A stretch of 64,000 nt of DNA from Paracyclopina nana (GCA_019096065.1 JAGUCH010000003.1:6882001-6946000); one strand, 5' to 3'. Counted from the first letter of the stretch, positions 14,001 to 25,448 are shown. Numbers and translations: made by a program. Notes: a model not told the origin generated them from the sequence alone.

Positions 14001-16558
14001 CTCCTACCACGTAAATAACTCATATCATCTAGCTGCTCAACAATGCACACACACTCATGCATATTTTATTCGCAGTGGACTATGGCACCTATCCCCAACA
14101 CTGGATGCTGTTCGATCGACTGGTTCAGCAAATCGTGTTGCAATCCGATAGCCAGGAGGATTATGATCTCACTGTCATGAATATTAATGTTCAAGACATT
14201 GTACAGCAGTAAGAGCAAAAAACGAGCGCACAATCACGAAACCTTTCACTTGTAATTATAATAAAAATTTCCAGGTTGGCCAAGGAGGAGGAACTCTCAG
14301 ACTCGAGGAAGAAGGTCGAGGAATTGGAAAAGGAAAACCTCGAGTTGGCCACACAACTGGCGAAAAAGGAGGCCGAATTGGACGTCAAAACTCAGGAGAA
14401 GGAGGACATCGAGGGCAACCTCGAGCGAACAAAAGAAAAGCTAGAGACTGAAATTGCTCGGCACAACGAACTGAAGCAACGCCTGTCAGAGTCTGACAGC
14501 AAATTCCCCGAGACGACGAAGCCTTTCGCTAACAAGATTCCCGTGCCTCCACCGCCAGCCCCGCCCATGGCTCCGCCCCCGCCGCCCGGCCCGCCACTCC
14601 CACCCAGCCTCAATGCCAACCACAGCCAACAGCTCACAATGAAGCCAAGTATTAGGAAAAACGTACCTCAGTCTTCCAACCCACTCAAGTCGTTCAACTG
14701 GTCCAAGCTGCCGGACTGCAAGGTCTCCGGCACCATTTGGACCGAGATGGACGAGTCGAAGATGTACAAAGCCCTGGACTTGGCCGAGGTGGACAAGCTG
14801 TTCTCCGCCTACCAGAAAAACGGCTCTCTGTCGATGGAGGGCTCGATCGAGGATCTGAGGTCGATGGGCACGATCAGTCGGAGGGCCAGAGTCATTTCTG
14901 TGATAGACAGCCGAAGGGCACAAAACTGCACCATCCTTTTATCCAAGCTGAAAATGTCCAACGAGGAGATCACAAAGGCCATCATGAGCATGGACGCGCG
15001 TGACATTTTCCCAGTGGACATGGTGGAACAAATGCTCAAATTCACGCCTACGCCCGAGGAACGAGCCTTGCTCGACGAACACGCCGATGAGATGGAGCAC
15101 TTGGCGAGGGCTGATCGATTCCTGTTCGAGCTATCCAAAATCACTCACTACGAGCAGAGGCTGCGAACGCTTCACTACAAGAAGAAGTTCAACATTTGGT
15201 ACACCGAGCTGAAACCAAAGATCCTGGCTGTTTTGGAGGCTTCGAAGGAGGTGCAGAGGTCGAAGAGGCTGAAAAAGATGCTCGAGATCATCCTCGCGTT
15301 CGGCAACTACATGAACAGAGGCCAACGCGGAAATGCTATCGGATTTAAGCTTTCCAGCTTGACGAGGATCAGCGACACGAAATCCTCGTGCACCAAAAAC
15401 CTCACGCTCCTCCATTACATAGCGGATACTTGCGAGAAAAAGGTAGTTCGAAATCAAAGTGCTGCTCTGGGCGCGTGACCATCACATTTTCATTTCCAGT
15501 TTCGCGATTGTCTCGTTTTGGAGGCTGACATTCCGCACGTCAGAGACGCGGCCAAAGTCAAGTGAGTGACGTTTAATTGCCGTGAATGTGCAAGCGCCAC
15601 ATGTACTAGTCAAAATATTTCTATTTTTTTGCAGCATGAAGGAGCTGGAGAAAGATATGGCGATGCTGAGGAACGGCATGAAAGAAGTCGGTCGCGAGAT
15701 TGAGTTTTATCGCACTCAACCCCCGGTGAATGGTGACCGGTAAGTGCATCTCTCGGCTGCACTCCTCTTGAGGCCCATTCTCATCAAGTTCTCTTTCAGG
15801 TACCTGCCAGTGATGAAAGAGTTCACCGGAACGGCCTCGATCCGCTTGGCTGAACTTGAGGACCTATTTGTCGACATGAAAGCCAGGGTAAGTGTGTGCG
15901 CGCGTGGACTTTTCTCCACGCAAAAAAAAGTTTCTTCTTTTTCTTCAACTTTTCCCCGTCTCCCACTCCAACAGTTTGACCGCGTATGCAAACTCTTCTG
16001 CGAGGATCCCGCCACTAGCCAAAGCGACGAGTTCTTCGGTGTCTTTGACCTCTTTTTAGTCAGCTTCGCGGAGGCCAAGCAGGAGAACGAAAACATCAGG
16101 CGGAAACGAGAGGAGGAGGAAAAAATTGCCAAACAACATCAAGAGGTAATTCAATAAAAAAAAGAAGACGGTCATAACCTAATAATAAAGGCCATGGACG
16201 ACAGCATATATATACATATCATCATTTCTCGCAGATGAGAATGCGCACTCTAGAGCGAAAGAAAAGCTCAGCTAGTCGAATCAATGGGCATCACCACAAT
16301 CAAGCGCCGCTGCAGCAACAGCATCATCAACACACCGGCAACGGAGGCCACCAAAATGGCCGGTCGGCTGCTGGCGAGAAACATGAGTTTGACGACCTCA
16401 TCTCGGCCCTACGTACTGGCGACGTCTTCGGAGAGAACATGGACAAGTTCAAGCGAAGCCGCAAGATCAGACATTCCCCCCCGAGGATCGACAGGGCCGA
16501 CAGCTTTTTACGGGAACGCAGTCACGAAAGTGTGCTTTACCAAACCAGACAAAAATAG
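11036..16558 (+). CDS. DAAM: DAAM-family formin, ten coding exons, 5' end missing
   Basis: Disheveled-associated activator of morphogenesis, a diaphanous-type formin that nucleates and elongates unbranched actin filaments under Rho/Dishevelled control. I read exons 11036-11440, 12863-13249, 13413-14010, 14076-14208, 14275-15442, 15500-15561, 15635-15739, 15800-15887, 15975-16145 and 16235-16558. All have AG/GT borders and agreeing phases and give 1146 residues plus stop. In order they encode a GTPase-binding/FH3 region ([53 protein letters not shown]), a coiled coil, a short FH1 ([17 protein letters not shown]), a full FH2 ([23 protein letters not shown]) and a C-terminal DAD ([14 protein letters not shown] followed by basic KRSRKIR). 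The first visible exon opens in phase 0 after an AG acceptor, so at least one more 5' exon exists. An in-frame ATG at 11258 is an alternative start. The identity is very secure; the 5' end is unknown. Confidence 0.95.
11441..12862 (+). other. Intron between DAAM exons 1 and 2
   Basis: This 1422-base intron has a strong donor (GTGAGT at 11441) and an acceptor at 12861-12862. I see no second gene in it; the short open frames here lack splice or family support. It is by far the longest visible intron of the gene, a usual place for regulatory elements, but I can point to no specific site. Confidence 0.6.
12863..14010 (+). CDS. DAAM: DAAM exons 2-3: GBD/FH3 armadillo-repeat regulatory region
   Basis: These two exons (12863-13249 and 13413-14010, separated by a 163-base intron) encode the Rho-binding and diaphanous-inhibitory FH3 domain. 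Landmarks are [33 protein letters not shown]-like text (here [13 protein letters not shown]), [19 protein letters not shown] and [19 protein letters not shown], which closely follow the DAAM subfamily and not Diaphanous or FMNL. In the family this domain binds the DAD at the C-terminus and holds the protein inactive. The second exon ends in phase 1 and continues at 14076 with [16 protein letters not shown]. Confidence 0.93.
14275..15442 (+). CDS. DAAM: DAAM exon 5: coiled coil, FH1 and most of FH2
   Basis: This is the largest exon of the gene. It begins with a heptad-rich acidic/basic coiled coil ([20 protein letters not shown]), then a single short proline tract near 14545-14620 that should bind profilin-actin, then the FH2 actin-nucleating domain from [14 protein letters not shown] onward. 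The FH1 is short compared with vertebrate DAAM1. The conserved FH2 motif [18 protein letters not shown] lies near 15300-15353. The exon closes in phase 0 and the rest of FH2 is on the following small exons. Confidence 0.93.
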
Positions 16559-17043
16559 TGCTTTAACATCATGATTACTTCCAGTTAGAAACCCTAGGGC
16601 ATACTCTTTTTATCTAGTTACATATAGCTACTGTACTACTTAGCAATTCCGTTTTTTCTACTACCACTACCTACTTTTCAATGCTAGTTCATTACGAGAG
16701 CAAATTGAATACTATGACTTCCTCCCCTGGTGAAGAAAAAATGGATGACCAGACCGTCTTGGGCGGAAATTTTTAAGAAGATGCTGCAACATTTTTCTAC
16801 CATCATCATTTTATCATGCTATGCTAGCTACTACAGTCAGTCAGACATGCCACTATTAGTCAAACACTACACTTGTTATATGACGGATACAAAATATACG
16901 AAGGAAAAAAGCATACTAACACCATCGCATGCCAGCCTGCCTACTTAAGAGTGGTAATATATGTGTCAGAAGACGATATATCGGAGAAAGTCACGAAAAA
17001 GGCAATTAGAAGGACTCAATCATGACCTCTCAGAAATTATATA

Positions 17044-17431
17044 CAGTCTGACCATTCAAAATTGGACGGTACGGGAATCTAAACTTTTTGTCACAAATTC
17101 AATAAATACAGGACTTTTAAATGATATCGTTGAAAAAGACTGAGCCATTTTCCACCTTTTTGTAAAAGTAGAAAAAATCAATTGAAAGAGGAAAAAAACG
17201 GGAAAATTCAATTGTCACAAGGCAACCCAGAAAATTGTCACGAAAAACTGATGCATCATTTATTTTTTGATGTCACGCGGAATTCACAAGAATGTTTTTC
17301 ATTTTGTCAGAAAACAAAAAAGATGCCCAAAGGTTCAAGCTTTCCAACGATACCCATTAAGCCTCAAAATTCATGAATTCATAACACAAACTTTTGATTC
17401 CCGCACCGTCCAATTTTGAACGGTCAGACGG
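17044..17431. mobile_element. Tc1/mariner-like MITE with TA target duplication
   Basis: A 388-base non-autonomous element bounded by inverted repeats of roughly 40 bases. The left end is CAGTCTGACCATTCAAAATT... and the right end is its near-exact reverse complement (...AATTTTGAACGGTCAGACGG). It is flanked on both sides by TA (17042-17043 and 17432-17433), the target duplication of the Tc1/mariner superfamily; the left terminus CAGT also suits Tc1-like elements. The interior has no coding capacity and is A-rich. It lies 486 bases after the DAAM stop codon and contains the first AATAAA downstream of it. Confidence 0.75.
17101..17106 (+). terminator. AATAAA poly(A) signal inside the MITE, candidate for DAAM
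   Basis: I scanned 16559-17100 and found neither AATAAA nor ATTAAA, so this hexamer is the first canonical signal after the DAAM stop. It belongs to the inserted element. If used, the transposon now provides the 3' end of the mRNA. Confidence 0.45.
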
Positions 17432-18011
17432 TATATGTAGGCTAGCATTCAAGATTTGCCGAGTGGCACAGCATGCTTCCAGCTAGCGATATGAGATATC
17501 AAATGGGAAAAAACCTGATACTTTATGGCACAAGCAACGTATTGCAACATTGATTTCTGGAGAACTCGATATAAGAGGCTGCTCGTAAATATTCAAAAGC
17601 TAGTAGCTATTTCGGGCCTAAATTGACATGTCAAAGCTTGGTGAGAAGATAATTCTTTTATCGAGGAGCCGAAAAGAGAGGCAGCATTGCGTTAAGCATC
17701 CCTTGGGACACGAGGCTTTTCGGATGGAGCAATGATAGGGGAGGCTGAGCTCAGATGTTTTGTTTTATCCGTATCGGAATTCGGAGAGACGCGCCGTTGT
17801 ATCCTGCCTTCCGATACAGCGAAGTCGTCGTCCCAAAGCTTCAATATCTTCTCGCCCTGAGAGGAGAGAATAGCTCACTCCTCGCAGCTAGCGGCCTTTA
17901 TAAGCATAATACAAGGCTCACGCAGCCAGCGAGTGCAGAAGCAGCAGCCTTGTGGTGATGGCAGTGGCCTCAGAAAAAGCAGGCTTGCACGATGCCTTAC
18001 TAGGCTGAGCG

Positions 18012-18026
18012 TGCGCGCGCGCGCGC
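18012..18026. repeat. (GC)n dinucleotide repeat
   Basis: A pure alternating GC tract, able to adopt Z-DNA, within the GC-rich zone upstream of the Stardust-like gene. Confidence 0.8.
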
Positions 18027-18568
18027 CTCAAGTAAAGGAGCAGCGTCAGAGGAAATGAGCACGGAGGCCAGCAGCCTCATGTAGCGCAGTGTGGCAATAG
18101 TACTACAACGGATGGGCGAGCCAACCCCGAAAAGCAGCTTACAGCTTTCTCGTCCTGAGCCCCGCATGAGACACATCAAGAAAAGAAACTCCCGCACGGA
18201 CCGACCTACCAATACAGAAAACGTCCAAGCGCCTGAAAAGAGAAGAAGAAGCTCTCCCGCCCGCCCGCCGATCGACGCTCTTCCCATGCTACTTTCTCTG
18301 CACAAATAGTGCAATACTGAAGAAGCAAGTAGTAGTAGCTCACTAACTGGCAACCAGGATTGGGTGCAGACTCCAGTGAACTACCATTCGAGTCCATGGT
18401 ACAATCGGGTTAATGTGACACAAGAAAAAGAATCAATTTATGAATGAAGATAAATAGACCACTACCCGGATTGATTGGCCTCGTTAAGCAATCGCATAAT
18501 AGTGCCTAATTGAACATCTCTGGTGTGACCAAGTTCGCTGACCAAAACAAGTGCTACAAAACCACGAC

Positions 18569-18576
18569 TATAAAAT
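18569..18576 (+). promoter_or_regulatory. TATA-like box upstream of the Stardust-like start
   Basis: TATAAAAT lies 190 bases before the ATG at 18759, a spacing that would leave a 5' leader of about 160 bases. Support is positional only. Confidence 0.3.
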
Positions 18577-18758
18577 CCCCTTAAGCAGGTAATAAAACGC
18601 GAGCAGCCTTTTCAAAGAAAAGTCAAGCTTGACAGTTGTCACTATGAAGCGAGCATGTTTGCTTGAATTAATAGATGCTCGAATTCATTTGCAGAATTCA
18701 AATGAAGTTCAGCAACAGCAAATTCAAGAGCCCTCGCCACCCGTAAGCCTAGTGAAAA

Positions 18759-19515
18759 ATGGTCGACCTCGGAGGTTATGTCATCATCCTAGTAGAAACA
18801 CACGACAAGAAAGTCAAACTTTATGGTAAAAGCAATTTGAGTAATGCTATCCTCGGTCCCAAAAATGCACCCTAAATCATAGCATAGCAAACTAGTGCAA
18901 GCTAAGGAAGCAACGGAAAGCAGTTTTCAATTCACTATATGCCGCTCAATGAATGGAAGGTATTGACTTCAAAGAAAGTCCGTCAATAAATGAATGCGTA
19001 TTGTCACAACTTTTTGCATAGATATAGCAAGTTTCTAGCTCCCCCTGCCTAGCTACCTCAAAACGGTTTTCATTTGATATTCCGTAGGGTCTCCGGCTGA
19101 GAAAGCAGACCTCGAAGTGGCCGATGAAATCCTCGAGGTGAATGGTGAATCGCTTGAAAATTCGAACCACACCGATGTGATAGCCCACATACATAATGTA
19201 AGCAAAAGTGCCTCTGTTGGTAGAATGTTATTGCCCAGCTTTCCTTTTTCAATATAGTGCATCAAGTCTCGGACTATATGCCTGCGAGTTAAGCGCAGGA
19301 CCAGCAATAAATTAGGTAAACATCAATAAAAGTAGTCCCTTGTAACCCTAACTCAGGTCATAATATGAGTATATATAGCCAAGGAGCTGGCGGAAAACAG
19401 CCATGTTCAAGACGCCTTCGTCATCGCGGTAGAACAGCAGGCCAAGGAAAGGCTGGAAAGGCTGTCGGCCTTGAGAAAGATCAAGCCAGTGGACATGACC
19501 AAACTTTCGCAGCAG
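18759..19515 (+). CDS. N-terminal PDZ-like module of the Stardust-like gene (exons 1-4)
   Basis: Four small exons encode a PDZ-like unit: GGYVIILVE, then [40 protein letters not shown], and from a 58-base exon (19258-19315) [15 protein letters not shown] helical segment with [20 protein letters not shown] and [12 protein letters not shown] follows. The start ATG at 18759 sits in a good AAAATGG context, six bases after an in-frame stop. The fold is short at its N-terminus: it lacks the usual carboxylate-binding GLGF-like loop. The exons join in phases 1, 0, 1 and 0. Canonical PALS1 has only one PDZ, so this is either an alternative N-terminus of the MAGUK or a closely apposed separate gene. 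Confidence 0.65.
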
Positions 19516-22500
19516 GTTCTCATTTCTCATAGCCACAATAAGCTGGAAGTTGCGAAAAACGACGTGCTTTCTTGCAGCTTTGTGATACTTCCCCCGACAA
19601 CGAGGAGAACAGCCAAATCTATTCGGCACCTGTCGCAGAACTTGGATCCACCTCCAACTTGAACGAGCAGCGGTTCGGCAACCACGAAGAAAGGAAGAAT
19701 GGAGACGCAGTTTCACTCGTGAAAGTTTCAAAAATTCCATCAAAGCAAAGTGGATTGCAGCAGCAGCAGCACCTACAAGGAGTGGCAAGTGCTGTCAAAA
19801 ACAACGCTAACAAACCTCATTCTTCAGAAGATTTGGTAAGAAGCCAAATCATAGAAAACGGATAGAGAAAGGCCATAACACATCCTTTACATGCAATGCA
19901 TGGCTGCCTCATTTTCGGAAACACGTAGCACTAAAGCTCTTTTTCTTAATACAGGAGGGAGGCGGATACGTGACTGATGAAGAGCTTGAGCTTTGCCAAA
20001 CAATTGAACCAAGTGAAAGCAAAGCTCCTGCACTTTCAGTGGTGAAGAAGCCCTCAACTTTGGCCAATGCTATAGCTACCGCAAATGAGCCAATGGAAGC
20101 CTCTGGCAGCACAGCAGCAGTTGCCGTAGAGGCAACAAGTCCGTCAAAGGAAGTGCTGATTGGAGGTGATAACAATCCGAGCAGAAGGTACTTCATTTTC
20201 CAACTCATCAAACAGCAAAGGACCACCAGGATGCTCATCTATTTTTTGCTCAGGTCCAGCAGGGGCTCGATAAAAAACCATAGACCTTCGTCGGTTGTAG
20301 GAACCCCTGGGACCAATGGGAACAACGGCAACAACCGCAACGGCAACAACAACAATATCATAAGGAATAGCATCCTGGAAAATGTCGAGGTGACAGCAAT
20401 GGCATATTTTGCGCAGGAGTCACATGTAGCAATTGCTACAATTATGCAAAGATATGCGCGGTATGCTGCGCTGCTGCAAATGGAGACTAGCGGAGAAGCG
20501 CCTAGATTAAAGCTCTCCATGCGCTGTTGTTGACAGCAGCAAATCCCTGATTAATGTGAGTTGTGTTACAAATTGCAGGACTCCAGTGAAGCGAACAATG
20601 TCAAGAACAAGCTAGTCACTTGTGGCAACCAGCTCACTGATGAGGAAATTTTGGCCAAACACAAAACTTTGTCTCAAACACTTTCACTGAAATCCATTTT
20701 AGGTAAGATGATCAAAAGGCGCATTCCACGCTTGCTGCCACGTTCGAGTGATCTGCTTTCACAGTATATGCACAACACAGCTCTATACTTTCCTTTTATT
20801 TTTCAGACGCAGACGACATTCATCGCCGGCTTGAGAGTCTTGGGTCACAGCTACAGGAGAACAAATCTCTAGTTGATCTCGAGCAGCAGCCTTTGACTGT
20901 CGTCATTCAGCTGCTAGAAAACTCACAGTTCAAAAAGCTCTTAGAAATCCACAACATCATCCAAGCAGTTCAGTGCTTTCAATGTCCCCCATCACCTCTT
21001 TGCTGCGACGCCAAACTTCTAGTTAGAGAGGTATGTTGTATAATATGATGATCATCCAGTGCGTTGCATTATTCATCCAATTTGGCGAGGAGGTGAATTA
21101 AGCTTTTGTGTGAGTGGGAGAAGCTGGCTCATAGCATAGAAATAGAGGTGCACTTTGTTGTTGATGGTCCATCCTCGGCAGCACCGCATAAAGTGAAATA
21201 CTGTACTTATTAGGGTAATATTGCATAGAGCTATAGGGCACTTACCCTCAACAGTCGAGTAGAGCCGATGAAGAAGATGATGCACACTGAGCACAAAATT
21301 CGGATTTCAAATCAATTCAAAACCAGAAAAATAACTGTACCACGAAATTGCCCAAAGACGGGCAATGCTTTGTATGCCTGGCGCTAATTGTATTCATTCA
21401 TTCCCAACAAAGTTACCGCGACAACGAGAAGATCACATTCAACATAACAATGTCTCAAAGGCGCGAGTCAATTACGGAAAAAGTTCCACAAGCTAATTAG
21501 CCTCACTGTTACTGGGGCAAGTTTTGCCGGCCGTCTTGTCAGCATTGCCTGGCTGAAAGCGTCAATTAAGCCCACGCAAATACAGTTAGCCAAGACTTTT
21601 TCATGCATTACATATACCGCTTTTTTCTCCAAGAGCTTGTGTATGCAGATTTTTCCTTTAGTAGTAGAAGCAGTCTGCTATCTATTCGGATGGAAAAAGG
21701 AAAGCCAACATTAATGTTGTCTTTGCTCATGCTGCCAAAAACAAGGCTTATCTAGGGCTTTTTAAAAACACATCTAAGAAATAGTACGGGAAGGAATACA
21801 CTTCATAGCCAACAGCAAACAACCTGCCGCCGCAGCAGCGCTAGTCAGACTTTGTTAGCAAAAGTAGCTCAGGGCCACATTAGTTTTCACATCATATATC
21901 GCGCAGCAGCAGCACGGGACAACTTTAGACATCGCAGCACGTGTGTGCATTTCCTCCTAACAGATGAAAAGATAATAAAAAAGTCAATTTTCTCTTCCAG
22001 TGCTCCGATGCCCTTCAAAACAGTGCACTAACCGAGGCAGCCGAGCTCCTTGACATCCTCAACCATATAGGGTTTGAAGGGCTACTCTTCGCTCACGACA
22101 AGCTGGCAGAACGACAGGTATGTATGCACTAGACGACGTAAATAATTCAAACTTGAGTAGCTCGGTAGAAAAACTAGATGATAGGCTTTCCCCTGAGCAT
22201 CCCAAGGGAGCTAACTACGAGTTGTATCGCTGATGAACTCTCAAGCTTCCCTTTTTTGTAGGCCGTTGCAAGCAATAGCAATTTTCCGCCAGGCCGTTAG
22301 CGCATCCGAGAAGCTCGGATAAATTGCCTTTCGTATCATCATCCTGTTTGTACCAGCTATGCTATATCTAGGTTGATGAGAATTTTTAATCTATATAGGC
22401 CGCACTTCCATGGGAACAATGCGTGGCGGAAATGTGGACTAAGGACCGGCCCACGCCCTCTCCAACGTGTACCGCAGTCACTGCAAATGTGATTACTGCC

Positions 22501-25448
22501 TCGGCTGCAACTGCCACGCCCTCCTCAACTTTGACAACGGCCTCAACAGGCGCAGCTTCAAAGAACTCCACATCAGCAGCAGCAGCCACTCCAACGACAA
22601 ATACAGCCTCAGGCTCAAATATGGCCTCAAGTCCTAATAACAACTCAATGCAAGAGGTCACTCGAGTGGTCAAGATTCTCAAGCAAAATGAGCCCTTGGT
22701 AATTTCAGATTTCATCTAGACATAGTAGTTATGAAATACGCTCTCCTACAACACTTTTGTAGGGAGCAACAGTGAGGAATGAAGGAGAACGAGTGGTAAT
22801 TGGGCGAGTGGTCAAAGGCGGTGCAGCAGAAAGAAGTGGCCAGCTACACCCAGGGGATGAGGTCTTGGAAGTGAACGGGTTACGTCTCAAGGGAAAGTCC
22901 GTGCACGACATCTGTGATAGGCTGTGCCAAATGACTGGCACGTTGACCTTCGTAATCATACCAAAGGCCTCAGAAGCGGTAGTGGAGAGGAAGTCGGCTG
23001 AAAACGAAGCCAATTCTAGCCAGCCACCGCAGCAGCAGCAGCAGGAGCAAGTGGTTAGTGATTTCCTCAAACAAAAGGCAAACTTTTTGGCAAGCCTTGC
23101 AACAACTTAAACTAGCTGATTAATAGCACTTTGACCCTCCCTTAACTCGCGCTCCCTTTGCTCCATGAAATTCAATTAACACAAACAAAAAGCAGCAACT
23201 CTAAAGGTGGAGAAATATAAAAGCGAGGGACTCTGCTAGCAAAGAAATATGTTTTCGTAGCTAATTATGAAAGCAGCAGAGAGGGGGCAATCAAGCTGGC
23301 TCAGCCCAAATGTATACAATAAATTCTCTTTGTCTTCCTCCAGTTCCACTACCGAGCGCATTTCTCTTACCACCCCGACGACGACCTCTACATTCCTTGC
23401 CACGAGCTCGGCATCTCCTTTCAACGGGGTGACATCCTCCATGTCATCAACCGCGATGATCCTCATTGGTGGCAGGCCTACCGAGACGGAGAATGGACCC
23501 AAACCCTGGCTGGTGAATACTCAATCATAGCCAAGATATACGGCATTATAATCTTAACTCTCCTACAGGCCTAATCCCCAGCATGTCTCTTCAACAACAC
23601 AGAATGGCCTTGCAGAAGCAGAAGAGAGAGCAGGACCTCAAAGAGCAACGCGAGGCCGATAGAAACAGCCCTGCCAAAAAGAAGCCATCAGCAGCCTCTT
23701 CACTCCTATGCGCTAAGAAAAGCAATAAGAGGAAAAGGCACAATTCTCCATTCAAAAAAGGTGAGCTTGCCCATACTTAGTGAACGCGGTGAAAGGAAGA
23801 AAGCCAGCTAGCGTGGCTGCTGAATGGATTCAAAGTTAGGCCGTTATTTCTCGTAACTTTTGCGCTTATCCAGGCAATTTAGTTGCGCTGCGATTGCTGC
23901 TGCTACCGTAAACTTTTCTGCTCTAAACGCACTGTTTGCGGTGAGCTTTACTTCTAAAGGATCAGAACTTTCACAAGTGTGTCGGGGAAATAGACCATGC
24001 TATGGGCAATTAAGTTTTCATAAGCAGATTTTCAACGCATAATTGAGTGCAGAATCGACCATCAAAAAAGTTCTAAATATGATGCATTCGAAATTGCGAG
24101 GTTGTAATTTAGCCCAATTTTGCACCTACACGATTCACTCGATGTGGAAGCTCTTAGCAGAGAACAACGATAGCTTCAGATGGTGCCTAAGTTAAACGCT
24201 AAATGCACTTTTGCACAAAGTGCGTGTTTTCACGGAAAGGAAAAAATTGCAGCATGTAGTCTTATGAGATTCACTTTTAGCCTCAAAAGCCAGCTAGGCT
24301 TAAAAGTTGTAGGAGAAGGCAACTGGCATTTTCTACGATTCAGCTTTTCGTGGCTTAAAACAACAAAAGGACAGCCTTTAAAAGAAATCGAACATCGATT
24401 TCTTTTTTGTCCAGAGGTTGATACGAATCTTCGAACAGGCACATTACTAAAATACCCGATTCCTTTTATGCTGCATTATTTAGTTGATGCGTGCATGGAG
24501 GTGAAGGAAAATATTAGTTTTCATATCTGGATTATCTCTGATGGCTGTGTGGGAAATTAGCCAGTCTCTGAGCCAAATTAGCCTCCCATTTGTGATCAAA
24601 GGGAAAGCATGGCTCTTGAAGCATGCAAAATCAAGAAAATATATCCTTCATTTCAGCTCCAACCGAAAGGTTTGATATTCCACCTTACGAAGAAATGGCT
24701 TTATACTATCCGCAAGCGAATCAGAAAAGACCACTTATCCTGGTAGGACCACCCAGCATTGGCAGACACGAGTTGAGGCTCAACCTGCTGGAAGATATCC
24801 TACGTTTTGCGGCTGCAGTTCCTCGTAAGCCTAACATTGATTACTAACTAAACTATAAAAAACTGTAAGCTATTTAATTTCGGCAATCCCTATCTTAGAC
24901 ACTTCAAGAGTGAAAGGTGACAGCGAAATCGACGGCCAAGACTACAACTTTGTCACCAGGTCGCAATTCGAAGAGTACGTACGTGCCAAACGTTTTGTGG
25001 AACACGGAGAGTACGACAAGCAGTACTACGGCACTAGCCTCGATGCCGTGAGGACGGTGATCAACTCGGGCAAAATCTGCGTCCTCAACCTGCAACCGGT
25101 CTCGTTGCAAATTCTGCACGACTCAGATCTGAAGCCTTATGTGGTCTTTCTCACGCCTCCCACCCTTCAAACGTACAGACAGCAAAGGGCTAAATACGGG
25201 GAGCCATGCAAGGTAACTGATGCTGCCACGATAATTAAGCCAGCAGGGCTGATGGCCATTCTCTCATTTAGGAGGACGAGTACAGAGACTCGGTGGCCAT
25301 AGCTCAAGACATGGAAGAAAACTACGGGCATTATTTCGACTCCGTGATCCCATTCGACGATGTGGATTATGTCTTCCAACAATTGATGTACGAGATTAAC
25401 CTGCTTGAACGAGAACCCCAATGGGTGCCGGCAAAATGGGTACGCTAG
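18759..25448 (+). CDS. sdt: Stardust/PALS1 (MPP5) MAGUK scaffold, 17 exons
   Basis: Membrane-associated guanylate-kinase scaffold of the apical Crumbs-Stardust-PATJ complex, which fixes epithelial polarity. Exons: 18759-18825, 19088-19197, 19258-19315, 19379-19515, 19578-19835, 19955-20187, 20254-20389, 20579-20702, 20807-21030, 22001-22117, 22399-22698, 22763-23053, 23344-23512, 23569-23760, 24657-24824, 24899-25212 and 25272-25448. All phases agree, giving 1024 residues. The domains are two L27 (about 375-488), PDZ (about 590-660; [21 protein letters not shown]), SH3 (from 686; [21 protein letters not shown]), a basic HOOK, and guanylate kinase (about 825-1015; [18 protein letters not shown]) ending QWVPAKWVR. 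The long low-complexity Ser/Asn/Thr-rich middle and the PDZ-like N-terminus are unlike vertebrate PALS1. The C-terminal two thirds are secure. That the first five exons belong to the same gene rests on phase continuity. Confidence 0.88.
20807..22117 (+). CDS. sdt: Stardust L27 tandem (exons 9-10)
   Basis: Exons 20807-21030 and 22001-22117 are separated by a 970-base intron. They carry two L27 helical-bundle domains: [13 protein letters not shown] to [15 protein letters not shown] for L27N, and [20 protein letters not shown] with HDKLAERQ for L27C. In the family L27N binds PATJ and L27C binds Lin-7/Veli. The exon order and the junction after AERQ match PALS1. Confidence 0.85.
22763..23512 (+). 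CDS. sdt: Stardust PDZ and SH3 exons (12-13)
   Basis: Exon 22763-23053 encodes a single PDZ domain that in the family binds the Crumbs C-terminal ERLI motif ([23 protein letters not shown]-like helix [20 protein letters not shown]), followed by a Gln-rich linker. Exon 23344-23512 encodes the SH3 domain, including [20 protein letters not shown]. Both are near-canonical for PALS1/Stardust and would distinguish it from MPP2/6 or Dlg. Confidence 0.9.
23761..24656 (+). other. Intron 14 of the Stardust-like gene
   Basis: An 896-base intron that carries a 126-codon open frame at 24180-24560 without recognisable similarity and a perfect 12-base hairpin at 24380-24406 (arms AAAAGAAATCGA/TCGATTTCTTTT, loop ACA). 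Neither is assigned a function. Confidence 0.5.
24657..25448 (+). CDS. sdt: Stardust guanylate-kinase-like exons (15-17)
   Basis: Three exons encode the GUK domain: [65 protein letters not shown] and [20 protein letters not shown]. The P-loop region ([10 protein letters not shown]) lacks the classic lysine, as in other MAGUKs, so it should be a protein-binding domain and not an active kinase. The stop is at 25446-25448. Confidence 0.92.

Larger units (their letters stand above)
16559..18758. other. DAAM 3' region and spacer before the Stardust-like gene
   Basis: This stretch contains the DAAM 3' untranslated region, the MITE at 17044-17431, a GC-rich zone around 17950-18330 with a (GC)n run at 18012-18026, and a TATA-like site at 18569. 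The GC-rich zone has open frames on both strands, but none resembles a known protein. It probably holds the promoter of the next gene. Confidence 0.5.

Noticed and set aside
18000-18353. 117-codon minus-strand frame with hydrophobic stretches in the GC-rich zone
   Set aside because: The composition follows the CpG-rich promoter-like DNA and the (GC)n repeat; no domain, no splice context.
18629-18829. 66-codon frame overlapping the start of the Stardust-like gene
   Set aside because: The overlapping frame from ATG 18759 keeps phase with the PDZ-like exons; the longer frame does not.
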